This document shows positions 33,685 through 42,135 of a stretch of 64,000 bases of DNA, piece by piece. The notes beneath the pieces were generated by a model. The model worked only from the letters and a program-made list of their open reading frames with translations, was not told the DNA's origin and searched no databases. The translations under genes were made by a program, and so were the position numbers. The first letter of the stretch is position 1, and every line of letters begins with the position of its first letter. The DNA comes from Pseudovibrio zosterae (GTDB lineage Bacteria > Pseudomonadota > Alphaproteobacteria > Rhizobiales > Stappiaceae). Where the stretch lies: contig NZ_JAWXVZ010000004.1 of the NCBI RefSeq assembly GCF_033843645.1, forward strand, positions 186,001-250,000, given 5' to 3'.

Positions 33685-34068
33685 TCAGTTGCTCAACTCG
33701 TTGATAATCGGGCAGTCAGGATCCTCACTGCCCGGGCAGTCCTCAGCCAACTCGTGCAAGGTTCGCTTGAGATGTTGCAAGGAGCGGATCTTTTCATCCA
33801 CTTCACAAATTTTTTCCAGCGTCATTGCCTTGACGCTGGAGCTCGTTCGTTCTTCGTCTTCATAGAGCGAGAGCAGCGATCGGCACTCCTCGATGGAAAA
33901 GCCAAGGTTGCGCGCTCGTTGCAGGAACTGCAGCCGTTGCACGTCTTTTTCGGAGTAGTCGCGGTAGCCATTCTCGGCACGGGCCGGACGGATCAGGTCA
34001 ATCTCCTCGTAGTACCTTATGGTCTTTGCCGCCAAGTCAGAGCGGCGAGCTGCTGCACCAATATTCAT
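33685..34068 (-). CDS. cueR: Cu(I)-responsive MerR-family regulator
   Basis: Copper-sensing activator of 127 residues. The N-terminal helix-turn-helix and wing read MNIGAAARRSDLAAKTIRYY and ENGYRDYSEKDVQRLQFLQR; a long dimerisation helix follows. The metal loop has Cys111 and Cys119 (C-x7-C, CPGSEDPDC), the spacing of CueR, which senses Cu+/Ag+ and Au+. It lies 61 bases after copA on the same strand, so it is probably co-transcribed from the CueR-type promoter at 36564-36594. Confidence 0.95.
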   Translation of the reverse strand: MNIGAAARRSDLAAKTIRYYEEIDLIRPARAENGYRDYSEKDVQRLQFLQRARNLGFSIEECRSLLSLYEDEERTSSSVKAMTLEKICEVDEKIRSLQHLKRTLHELAEDCPGSEDPDCPIINELSN

Positions 34069-34129
34069 GGGTCCAACCTCCAGAGGGAATCGCCTGAAGG
34101 CCCCGGAAAGCCCGGAGCCTTTAGCCAGT

Positions 34130-36532
34130 TTACAACTTAAGCTTACGTAACCGCAACGCGTTTGATATCACCGAAACAGATGACAAGCTCATTGCCGCTG
34201 CCGCAAGCATGGGCGAGAGCAATGTACCCGTGAGAGGGTACAACAGACCGGCGGCAATCGGTACCCCACCTGCATTGTAGACAAAGGCGAAGAACAGGTT
34301 CTGCTTGATGTTACTCAAGGTACCTTGCGCCAGCACACGCGCCTTGGACACCCCGTTCAGGTCTCCTGAAAGCAAGGTTATGCCCGCGCTTTCAACGGCG
34401 ACATCTGCCCCTGTGCCCATGGCAATGCCCACATCCGCCGCTGCCAGCGCCGGTGCGTCATTCACGCCATCTCCGGCCATGGCGACCTTTCGGCCCTGCG
34501 CGTGCAACTCGTCAATCAGCTGTTGTTTTTCCTCTGGCCGCACGCCTGCGCGCACTTCATCAAGGTTCAGCTCCCGCGCCACGGCCTTTGCCGTACGTTC
34601 ATTGTCTCCTGTTGCCATGACAACCCGCAGGCCCTCGGCCCGCAGCCGTGAAATGGCCTCTCGGCTGGTTTCCTTGATGGGATCGGCAACCGCAAGCAGA
34701 CCAGCCACTTCACCGTTGACCGCAATGATCATTACGGTCTTTCCCGCGTCCCGCAGATCATCCGCCACGTTGGCAAAGGAGTCCGTTCCGATGGTGTTGG
34801 CGCTCATTAGGGCTGCATTGCCGAGCAGCACCTTCTTGCCTGCCACAACACCAGAAACGCCCTGCCCTACATGCGCATGAAACTGGTCGACAGAGTAAAG
34901 GGCCACACCCCGTTCTGCCGCACCTGCAACAATGGCATCCGCCAGCGGGTGTTCAGAGGCTTTTTCCAGCGAAGCCGCCAACCCGAGGAGTTCGTTTTCG
35001 CCCGAAAATGAGAGCACCACCACATCCATTAGCGTCGGTTTTCCTTCGGTAATGGTGCCGGTCTTGTCCAGCACCAGCGTATCGACCCGCGCCATGCGCT
35101 CCAGCGCTTCTGCGTCCTTGATCAAGACCCCGGCCTGTGCCCCCCGCCCGGTCGCGGTCATGATGGACATGGGCGTTGCCAGCCCAAGCGCACAAGGGCA
35201 CGCAATGATGAGCACAGAAACGGCAGCGACGATGGCATGCGCAAGAGCTGGAGAGGGACCAAACAGCGCCCAGATGCCGAACGCAACCACCGCCACCAGA
35301 ACGACAGTGGGCACAAACCACCCGGCAACGCGATCTGCCAGCCCTTGAATGGGGGCCCGAGAACGCTGCGCGTTGGCAACCATGCCCACAATCTGAGAAA
35401 GCACGGTGTCTGAACCAACGGAAGCCGCTTCAATCACGAGCGTGCCGGATTTGTTCAAGGTGCCGCCGGTTACGCGATCACCCCTTTGCTTTTCCTGGGG
35501 CACAGGTTCACCGGTAATCAGGCTCTCGTCAACGGAGGACATGCCTTCGATAACGATGGCGTCTGTTGGCACGGCCTCACCCGGACGCACGCGCAAAAGA
35601 TCTCCGGCAACGATGTTTTCCAGCGGAGCATCATATTCTTCCCCATCCGGGAGAACCCGCCGCGCCGTCTTTGGCGCCAAGTCCATCAACGCCCGTATGG
35701 CGTCACCCGTGCGTTCACGAGCCCGAAGCTCCAACACCTGACCGACAAACACCAAAGCAACAATAACAACGGCCGCCTCAAAGTAGACCGGCACGTGCCC
35801 GGCCTCGGTCTTGAGCGTATCCGGGAAAATTTGCGGGAACAGCACGGCAACAACGCTGTAAGCAAATGCAGCGCCCACCCCAAGCATGATCAAGGTCCAC
35901 ATGTTGAAGTGCCGTGTTTTCAAGGAGGTCCACCCACGGGCAAAGAACGGCGCTGCCGCCCAGCCAACGACGGGCAGAGCGAGTATCAACTCCAAATAGA
36001 GCGATAGGGTTTCGCCAATCCACGAGCGAATGGGCAGCCCCACCATGGGCCCCATTGTGATGACCAGCAGCGGAATGGCCGCGCCGACACTCACCCACAA
36101 GCGACGGGTAAAATCGATCAGCTCGTGGTTCGGCTCATCGGATACACCGTCCATCGGCTCCAACGCCATGCCGCATATCGGACATGTGCCAGGCCCTTCC
36201 TGTACAATCTCCGGGTCCATGGGGCAGGTAAAAAGAGCGGACTTGTCCTGCGCCTTCGCGGCTTTTTCCTTGTTGCCAGAAAGATAAAAGTATGGATCAG
36301 CATCGAACCGGTCATGGCATTTGGGATTGCAGAAATGGTAGTCCTCCCCCTTGTACCGCAACGAGGGTTTTCCGGCACCAAGAGTGACGGACATCCCGCA
36401 GACCGGATCAATGGCGGTATTGTTTTCATCCCCTGCAAGCCCCACGGGGGCGTGGCCGCCAGCTCCATGGCTGCCACAACATGCGGCATGGGAAGCCCCC
36501 TCATGGGAGGGGGAAGACTGTTGATTGCTCAT
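34130..36532 (-). CDS. copA: Copper-exporting P1B-type ATPase with YHS and metal-binding leader domains
   Basis: Pumps Cu+ (or Ag+) out of the cytoplasm; 800 residues. The N terminus is His/Cys-rich; then a YHS domain (DPVCGM at about 42-47, CNPKC at 68-72) and a heavy-metal-binding domain (CPMDPEI 103-109, CPICGM 117-122) replace the usual HMA domain. The pump core has TGEPVP, the membrane IACPCALGLATP motif, DKTGT phosphorylation site, the SEHPLA nucleotide-binding motif and GDGVNDAPAL. The YHS/HMBD front end is common in alphaproteobacterial CopA proteins. Its promoter carries a CueR operator. Confidence 0.96.
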   Translation of the reverse strand: MSNQQSSPSHEGASHAACCGSHGAGGHAPVGLAGDENNTAIDPVCGMSVTLGAGKPSLRYKGEDYHFCNPKCHDRFDADPYFYLSGNKEKAAKAQDKSALFTCPMDPEIVQEGPGTCPICGMALEPMDGVSDEPNHELIDFTRRLWVSVGAAIPLLVITMGPMVGLPIRSWIGETLSLYLELILALPVVGWAAAPFFARGWTSLKTRHFNMWTLIMLGVGAAFAYSVVAVLFPQIFPDTLKTEAGHVPVYFEAAVVIVALVFVGQVLELRARERTGDAIRALMDLAPKTARRVLPDGEEYDAPLENIVAGDLLRVRPGEAVPTDAIVIEGMSSVDESLITGEPVPQEKQRGDRVTGGTLNKSGTLVIEAASVGSDTVLSQIVGMVANAQRSRAPIQGLADRVAGWFVPTVVLVAVVAFGIWALFGPSPALAHAIVAAVSVLIIACPCALGLATPMSIMTATGRGAQAGVLIKDAEALERMARVDTLVLDKTGTITEGKPTLMDVVVLSFSGENELLGLAASLEKASEHPLADAIVAGAAERGVALYSVDQFHAHVGQGVSGVVAGKKVLLGNAALMSANTIGTDSFANVADDLRDAGKTVMIIAVNGEVAGLLAVADPIKETSREAISRLRAEGLRVVMATGDNERTAKAVARELNLDEVRAGVRPEEKQQLIDELHAQGRKVAMAGDGVNDAPALAAADVGIAMGTGADVAVESAGITLLSGDLNGVSKARVLAQGTLSNIKQNLFFAFVYNAGGVPIAAGLLYPLTGTLLSPMLAAAAMSLSSVSVISNALRLRKLKL

Positions 36533-36563
36533 GGCACACCTTCTTTTTCAACTTGTTATGGCG

Positions 36564-36594
36564 AGCCTAAAGGTTCCAGTGACTGGAAGGTCAA
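36564..36594 (-). promoter_or_regulatory. CueR-type promoter/operator of copA
   Basis: Read on the minus strand: -35 TTGACC, then the dyad CCTTCCAGTCACTGGAACC, then -10 TAGGCT. The spacing between the boxes is 19 bases, the stretched spacer typical of MerR-family promoters, and the near-perfect CTTCCAG/CTGGAA dyad matches known CueR boxes. This gives copper-inducible expression of copA and cueR. Confidence 0.85.
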
Positions 36595-36685
36595 GCAGTC
36601 TATTTCGCGTTTTTTAGAAGAGCCAGCTCAAAAGCAGAGCATGCTTTTTCAAAGCCTAATGGCCCCCCAAAGGATGCGCCCACTT

Positions 36686-36715
36686 TGCCGCAGTCTCCCA
36701 GATGAGGCTGCGGCA
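36686..36715 (-). terminator. 12-bp hairpin directly after the secretion operon
   Basis: Immediately after the HlyD-type gene stop, TGCCGCAGTCTC pairs with GAGGCTGCGGCA (12 bp with one G-U pair) around a CCAGAT loop. No T-run follows on the minus strand, so it may work as a 3'-end stabiliser or a weak terminator separating this operon from copA. Confidence 0.5.
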
Positions 36716-38056
36716 CTAAGGCTCGCGGAACGCCCGCGCCATGCTGTCTTGCAAGGGCTCAAGCAGGTAATCAATGAAGGTGCGGTCCCGCGTGGTAATA
36801 TAGACCTCCGCTGGCATGCCAGGCGTTGCCTGAAAGTCGATCACGTCGGCTATGGCTTGCGGGTCCAGCTTCACACGGGCCACATAAACATCCGAGGCCG
36901 TGAACGAGCGGCGTTCATCTGGCAAGGCATCAGCGGAAACATAAATCACCTGCGCTGGCAGCATGGGGGTCGTTCTCTGGTTCAGCGCATTCATCCGCAC
37001 CATGGCCTTCTGGCCCTTGCGCACATTGTCGATATCCGCTGGGTGAATGTTGGCCTCAATCACCAGATCATCCTGCAACGGCAGAATTTCCATCAAGTCC
37101 TTGCCGCTTTCTACAACCCCGCCAGCTGTGTGATAGCGCATACGAATGACCGCCCCCCGCACCGGCGCTTTGATCTCGATGCGCTTCAACACGTCTTTTG
37201 CCGCAAAGATCTGCTCACGCACATCATCTAGGTCCGCATTGATGGCCTGCAGTTCATCAACTGCAAACTGCGAGGCCTCATGACGTGCTTTGGCGATCTG
37301 GGCGCGGGTGCGGGCAATGCGCTCCGTTGCATCTCCAATTTCCGCTGTAATGCGTCCAACCTCGCCGCGCAGGTTCGCCATGGCCCGCTCCAACCCCAGC
37401 ACCTCCGACTTGCGGATCAAGCCGGACTTCAGCATTTCCCGTTTCGTCTCAAGCTCTTCTGCAAACAGCGCCATCTGCTCTTTCACGGCCACCCGCTGCG
37501 TCTTGCCGCCTGTCACTTTTTCTTCCAGCGCATCAATGCTCTGTTGCAGGATGTCAATTTCACTCTGCAACCTTTTGGAGCGCGCCTGAAAAGTCAGTGC
37601 CTGATTGAGCAGGATGGCGTGTATCCGCGGGTCATCGCGGTGCGCTTCCAACCCTTCTGGCCAAGAGATCTGCGTGATGCCGCGCCCCTCATGAACGAGG
37701 CGCGTCTGAACCGCCTCAAGACGCGCTTGCCGGATTTGCAAGCGGGCCAGGTTGGCCTGCGGGGCAGTGGGATCGAGGCGCAAGAGCACGTCGCCCTCTT
37801 CCACGATGTCCCCTTCCCGCACCAGTATCTCTTCGATGATCCCGCCTTCAAGGTGCTGAATGATCTTGTTTTGGCCCGTTGCAACAAAGCTGCCGGTTGC
37901 AACAACGGCCCCGGCCATGGGGGCTGTTGACGCCCAAACACCAAAGCCAACAAAGGTCACCAGTACGACCACGAGACTGGCCAGAATTGGAAATGTGGTA
38001 CTGCGCGGCACATCTTCGTACCAACTGCTATCGAGAATGAGGCTGCGCGTGGTCAT
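36716..38056 (-). CDS. Type I secretion periplasmic adaptor (HlyD family)
   Basis: Membrane-fusion protein of 446 residues that links the inner-membrane ABC exporter to an outer-membrane TolC channel. It has one N-terminal transmembrane helix (about residues 24-44), the lipoyl-like segment KIIQHLEGGIIEEILVREGD, a long alpha-helical hairpin (about 95-280) and the returning IEIKAPVRGAVI beta motif with the HlyD-family C-terminal domain. It overlaps the exporter gene by 4 bases. No TolC gene is in the window, so the channel must be shared with other systems. Confidence 0.93.
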   Translation of the reverse strand: MTTRSLILDSSWYEDVPRSTTFPILASLVVVLVTFVGFGVWASTAPMAGAVVATGSFVATGQNKIIQHLEGGIIEEILVREGDIVEEGDVLLRLDPTAPQANLARLQIRQARLEAVQTRLVHEGRGITQISWPEGLEAHRDDPRIHAILLNQALTFQARSKRLQSEIDILQQSIDALEEKVTGGKTQRVAVKEQMALFAEELETKREMLKSGLIRKSEVLGLERAMANLRGEVGRITAEIGDATERIARTRAQIAKARHEASQFAVDELQAINADLDDVREQIFAAKDVLKRIEIKAPVRGAVIRMRYHTAGGVVESGKDLMEILPLQDDLVIEANIHPADIDNVRKGQKAMVRMNALNQRTTPMLPAQVIYVSADALPDERRSFTASDVYVARVKLDPQAIADVIDFQATPGMPAEVYITTRDRTFIDYLLEPLQDSMARAFREP

Positions 38057-40089
38057 GATGTCGGCTCCAGCTGGGTCCGGGGCGTTGCGGCGGTCTGATC
38101 AAGGGTCGGGGTCGCATTGGCCACTGGCGCCGGGCGCCGGCCTGTTACCAGCGGCAACACGTCATCGCGCACCCCGAAGGCCTGCACGGTTCCGTCTTTC
38201 AACATCAGGATCTTGTCGGCACAGCGCAGCAGCTGGGGCCGCTGGGTGATCGCCACCACCGTAATGCCTTCCGCCTTGGCGCGCCCCATGGCCTCGCTGA
38301 GCGCCTGCTCTCCCGTGGCATCCAGATTGGAGTTCGGCTCATCCAACACCACCAGCCGCGGCTTGCCGAAGAAGGCGCGGGCAAGACCAATGCGCTGCTT
38401 TTGCCCCCCGGAGAGGGGCGAGCCATCCATCGCCACTTCTGTCTCATAGCCCTGCGGAAAATGTGAGACCATCTCGTGAATATTGGCCATTTGCGCAGCG
38501 TGGAACACCTCGGCGTCCGAAGCGCTTTCTCTCATGCGCGCGATGTTGGCCTTGATGGAACCGGGAAACAGCTGCACATCCTGCGGCAGATAGCCGACAT
38601 TTTCGCCAAGCTGACGCGGATCCCAGTTGCGCAGGTCCATGTTGTCAAGACGCACGTTTCCAGCAGTGGGCGCAATGGACCCCACCAGCATCTTGCCCAG
38701 TGTAGACTTCCCGGAGCCTGAGGCCCCCACAATCGCCAAGGCTTCACCCGGTGTCAGGTCAAACGACACCCCATTCAGAATGACGCGCTTGTTTGGCGGC
38801 GGCACATAAAGAACCCGCTCCACCGCCAGCGCGCCTTTTGGTTCCGGCAAGCGCAGGCGGCGCACATTGAGTTGGGAGGTTTGCAGCAAAGTTCGGATGC
38901 GCCCGAATGCGGCACGCGCGGCGATGAAGCTCTTCCAGCCTTCGATGGTGCCTTCCACCGGAGCCAAAGCCCGCCCGCCAATGATGGAGGCGGCAATAAT
39001 CATGCCGCCAGTGATCTCGTTGTTCAGCGCCAGCCACGCCCCCCATCCCAGCATGGTGATCTGGGTGCACAAGCGGATGAACTTGGAGATCCCCGCCATC
39101 ACCACATTTCGGTCTTGCCCAACCACTTGAGACTTCAGCGAGTTCGCCGTTTCGCGCCCCCACAGTCTCACACTCTCCGGTATCATGCCCATGGCATTGA
39201 TGACCTGCGCATTCCGCGCCATGGCATCGGCTTGCAAATTGGCGCGGGCGCTGAACGCCCCGGCCTGACTGAACGGTATTGCCGTCAGTCGCTGGTTGAT
39301 CCGCGCCACGATCAGCAAGATCACAATTGTGCCAGTAACGATCAGCCCCAGATGCGGATGCACCAGAAAAACTGCCAGCAGGTAGATTGGCGCAACTGGC
39401 GCATCCAGCATGGTCAAGAGCACAGAGCCCGTCAGGAAGCTGCGCAACTGCTGCAAGTCCCCAAGCGCCTGAAATTCCCGGCTTGATCCGTTGTGGGAGG
39501 CTTTGGCTGCGGCGCTCAGCACGGGTGCGCCGAGCCGCGTCTCCAGGTCCACGGCAACGCGCATCAACATGTATCGCCGAAACATATCAAGCAGCACATG
39601 GGCAAGGATCAGCCCTACCACGATGACAGTCAGCATCACCAACGTATCCACGCTGCGACTGGTCAGCACCCGGTCTGAAATCTGGAAGAGGTAGATCGGC
39701 AGTGCCAGCACGAGAATACTGGATGCAAACGAGAAAAGACCCACAACAAGGAGGTGCATTTTTGCCCGAACCAGAACGGAATGCAGCACCTGCCGAAAAT
39801 CAAGGTCGGTCTCCTCCTGCTTTTTCTTCGGGTTCAAAGGCGGCTTTGCATAGGGACGCAGGAGAGGCCCGTGCAAGCCCGCAAGCAACCGCCCCTTCCC
39901 TTGCCCCTTCGAAGCCACCGCCCCCGCAGCAGAAAGCCCGCCGAACACAGGTGCAATGGCATTCTTCACGCGCCGCAGGCCCAAACGCACCTGCACTTTC
40001 CTCAATCGCCAAAACCTGCCTTTGGTTTCCGCGCGATCACGCGCCGTGCCCCACGCTGCAAAAGTCACATCAACATTGCTCAGTGTCAT
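38053..40089 (-). CDS. Type I secretion ABC exporter (PrtD/HlyB-like permease-ATPase)
   Basis: Inner-membrane exporter of 678 residues. A long, basic N-terminal extension (about residues 1-95, without a C39 peptidase or CLD signature that I can see) precedes six membrane helices starting near LLVVGLFSFASSILVLALPIYLF. The ATPase has Walker A GASGSGKST, signature LSGGQKQR, Walker B LVVLDEP and D-loop NSNLD. It resembles PrtD/AprD-type exporters of non-peptidase secretion systems. The gene lies 36 bases after the second cargo gene. The extension could help dock unusual repeat cargo. Confidence 0.94.
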   Translation of the reverse strand: MTLSNVDVTFAAWGTARDRAETKGRFWRLRKVQVRLGLRRVKNAIAPVFGGLSAAGAVASKGQGKGRLLAGLHGPLLRPYAKPPLNPKKKQEETDLDFRQVLHSVLVRAKMHLLVVGLFSFASSILVLALPIYLFQISDRVLTSRSVDTLVMLTVIVVGLILAHVLLDMFRRYMLMRVAVDLETRLGAPVLSAAAKASHNGSSREFQALGDLQQLRSFLTGSVLLTMLDAPVAPIYLLAVFLVHPHLGLIVTGTIVILLIVARINQRLTAIPFSQAGAFSARANLQADAMARNAQVINAMGMIPESVRLWGRETANSLKSQVVGQDRNVVMAGISKFIRLCTQITMLGWGAWLALNNEITGGMIIAASIIGGRALAPVEGTIEGWKSFIAARAAFGRIRTLLQTSQLNVRRLRLPEPKGALAVERVLYVPPPNKRVILNGVSFDLTPGEALAIVGASGSGKSTLGKMLVGSIAPTAGNVRLDNMDLRNWDPRQLGENVGYLPQDVQLFPGSIKANIARMRESASDAEVFHAAQMANIHEMVSHFPQGYETEVAMDGSPLSGGQKQRIGLARAFFGKPRLVVLDEPNSNLDATGEQALSEAMGRAKAEGITVVAITQRPQLLRCADKILMLKDGTVQAFGVRDDVLPLVTGRRPAPVANATPTLDQTAATPRTQLEPTS

Positions 40090-40125
40090 AAAGACCTACT
40101 TCTGGATTAAATGCCTTGTAAAAAT

Positions 40126-42057
40126 CTAGGTAAGGAGATCAGAAAACAGATCTCCCGCGTTGAGTGAGGCAAATGCATAGCCCCCCTCGTCCGTCGGCCC
40201 GCTGTTCTCCCCTCCTGTGAAAGCAATAACTTCATTCACAAGGTCTCCTGCCGACTTGAGCTGAGAAGGAGCGGAGGCGCTGTCCTCCACCGAGATGTTG
40301 ACCTGAATGAGCAGGTCTTCCTCGGAGTAGGCGCCGCCCAGATACTGAAACCCGGACTGGCTGTCGTAATCGATGATTTCCGCCTTGTTACGCGCAAGGT
40401 TTGCGCTGCCGCTGCCGTAGTTTGGTGTATCAAACTCCCCAGTCGCAGCGCCCTCACCGATGATACGGCCCGTGTCCATATCGGAAAGGACATTCACCTG
40501 CTCGATGACATTCAGGTGATAGCTGTTTCCAGTGACGAACAGCACCTTGAAATCAGTGGAGCCGATCTGAGGAAAGCCGAACTCGAAGCCGGCAGGCTTG
40601 TAGGTCAAAGAACTTTCGTGTTGTGCTATCCCGCTAAAAAACGCCGATGCCTCGGAGTCCATCGGTTTGAACAGCGAGCCGCCGCCAATCGTCTTTATCT
40701 TGGCATCGTTGATAAGGCGGTTGCCTTGCCCCGCATCGGTCAAGCCAGAAGCTTCCCAGGACACCCGGTCGGCATCCAGCAGCACATTGCGCTGCGAGAT
40801 GTAGTTGAGATCAAAATAATCGCCTGCGGTAATGATCATGTCGTAGGCGGACACATCCTTGATCACCTGGGCCGCATTGACCTGCGTGTTATCGCCAAGC
40901 GACACGTAGCTGCCGCCCGAGTTCAGCTCGTACTGGATGTGATCATTGTCAGAGAGAAAATTGTACTGCTGCACAACGCTGACGTTGTAGAGGTTCCCCA
41001 CCGCCACATCCACATCGAACGAATAAAGCGCTGATGCTCCAGATACATAGGAAGAAATCAACGTCTCCCCCGAGCTGCTGATCTCGCTGGCGTTGAACAG
41101 GGTGGGTTCACCGGTGCTGGCCGCCTGCTGTGTTGTTTGTCCAGCCCCCACATAGACGTTGCTTTGAACAATGGCGTTGGTGGCGTAGTAATCCCCCATG
41201 ACCACCACCGATGTTTTTGCCTCAATCAAATCGGCAATCACGGCAACATTGGTTGCTTCGTTGTCGCCCAAGGCGACACTGTGTTCCGGCGCTTCGGGCT
41301 CTTTTTGGCTGACGGGGGCTGTTTCTGCCTCCCCGTCTTTTTGTGCCTCAAATTCTGTTGGGTCATAGGTGCCGGTGTTCTCACCGATCTTCACGGTGAC
41401 GTCTTTGAACCCGTTTTCAGCACGGGTGACCTGCCCTTGCGCGGCCTCTTTTGCTAGCTCAGGTTCGGGTTGTGCCAGCTCAGCGAGCAGTCCGGGCACC
41501 ACCGCCGCCTCGGAGGCTTCTACTGCGCTCTGAAGCACTGCCTCTGCAGATGGAAGCTCGCTTGCTGGAGCCCAGACCACATGGTCCTGAACCAGAACAT
41601 CGTCATCCTGCAGCGCGTTTTCCTGCTCAATACCAACATACGTACCCGGTGCGCTGAAGAAATCATAGTTCAGCTCTACATCCAGCTCCCAGTCAGTAAC
41701 CGGCGCGGGACCATCAACGGGTCGAGATGGCACGGCTTGAGCCGGAGCATCAACGGGTGATTGGCCCTCTGGCCCCAGAACAATGCCGTTCAGAGCGGGA
41801 ATGAAATCCAAGGAAAGATCCGGCACTGCGATCGGCACACCCAGAGGGTCCGCGCCAACCGGTGAGGCATTGGTGGAGGGCAGCTCTTCCGGTTCTTCCG
41901 TGCGCCATGGCTTTACGTCCACCATTTGCTCAACGAGAACGTCTTCAAAGCCGGATATGGCGTGGTCGTAGCGGATGGATGTTGTTGCAAGGTCTTCCCT
42001 CAGCTTGAGATACCCGAGGAAGTGCCATGTAATTTCGTTGATGGATTGCGACAGCAT
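40126..42057 (-). CDS. Acidic cysteine-free secreted cargo with Q-x-N...D-x-D motifs
   Basis: A 643-residue protein with no signal peptide, no visible cysteine and a strong acidic bias, as expected for a type I secretion substrate. After a proline-rich N-terminal third it carries a recurring motif of the form (I/V)-x-Q-x-N-x3-D-x-D: GIEQENALQDDDVL, VVQQYNFLSDND, YISQRNVLLDADRV and VIEQVNVLSDMDTG, each near GD/GN turns (GDYYATNAIVQSN). It ends GDLFSDLLT, a hydrophobic-acidic tail of the kind used as a C-terminal export signal. There are no RTX GGxGxDxxx repeats. It shares the motif with its much larger neighbour. Confidence 0.7.
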   Translation of the reverse strand: MLSQSINEITWHFLGYLKLREDLATTSIRYDHAISGFEDVLVEQMVDVKPWRTEEPEELPSTNASPVGADPLGVPIAVPDLSLDFIPALNGIVLGPEGQSPVDAPAQAVPSRPVDGPAPVTDWELDVELNYDFFSAPGTYVGIEQENALQDDDVLVQDHVVWAPASELPSAEAVLQSAVEASEAAVVPGLLAELAQPEPELAKEAAQGQVTRAENGFKDVTVKIGENTGTYDPTEFEAQKDGEAETAPVSQKEPEAPEHSVALGDNEATNVAVIADLIEAKTSVVVMGDYYATNAIVQSNVYVGAGQTTQQAASTGEPTLFNASEISSSGETLISSYVSGASALYSFDVDVAVGNLYNVSVVQQYNFLSDNDHIQYELNSGGSYVSLGDNTQVNAAQVIKDVSAYDMIITAGDYFDLNYISQRNVLLDADRVSWEASGLTDAGQGNRLINDAKIKTIGGGSLFKPMDSEASAFFSGIAQHESSLTYKPAGFEFGFPQIGSTDFKVLFVTGNSYHLNVIEQVNVLSDMDTGRIIGEGAATGEFDTPNYGSGSANLARNKAEIIDYDSQSGFQYLGGAYSEEDLLIQVNISVEDSASAPSQLKSAGDLVNEVIAFTGGENSGPTDEGGYAFASLNAGDLFSDLLT

Positions 42058-42076
42058 CTGGGTTGCCTTGACTGTT

Positions 42077-42116
42077 GGTCTTCAAAGAAGACCTGCGCGG
42101 ATAGTCTCCGCGCAGG
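42077..42116 (-). terminator. Two overlapping hairpins between the two cargo genes
   Basis: CCTGCGCGGA / TCCGCGCAGG (42092-42116) is a perfect 10-bp hairpin, and GGTCTTC / GAAGACC (42077-42093) a 7-bp one that shares two bases with it. In the minus-strand transcript they sit after the giant cargo gene and before the second cargo gene. They probably reduce read-through or protect the upstream mRNA, so that cargo is made in excess over the exporter. Confidence 0.55.
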
Positions 42117-42135
42117 CTTTGGTTCAAGGGGCAGA

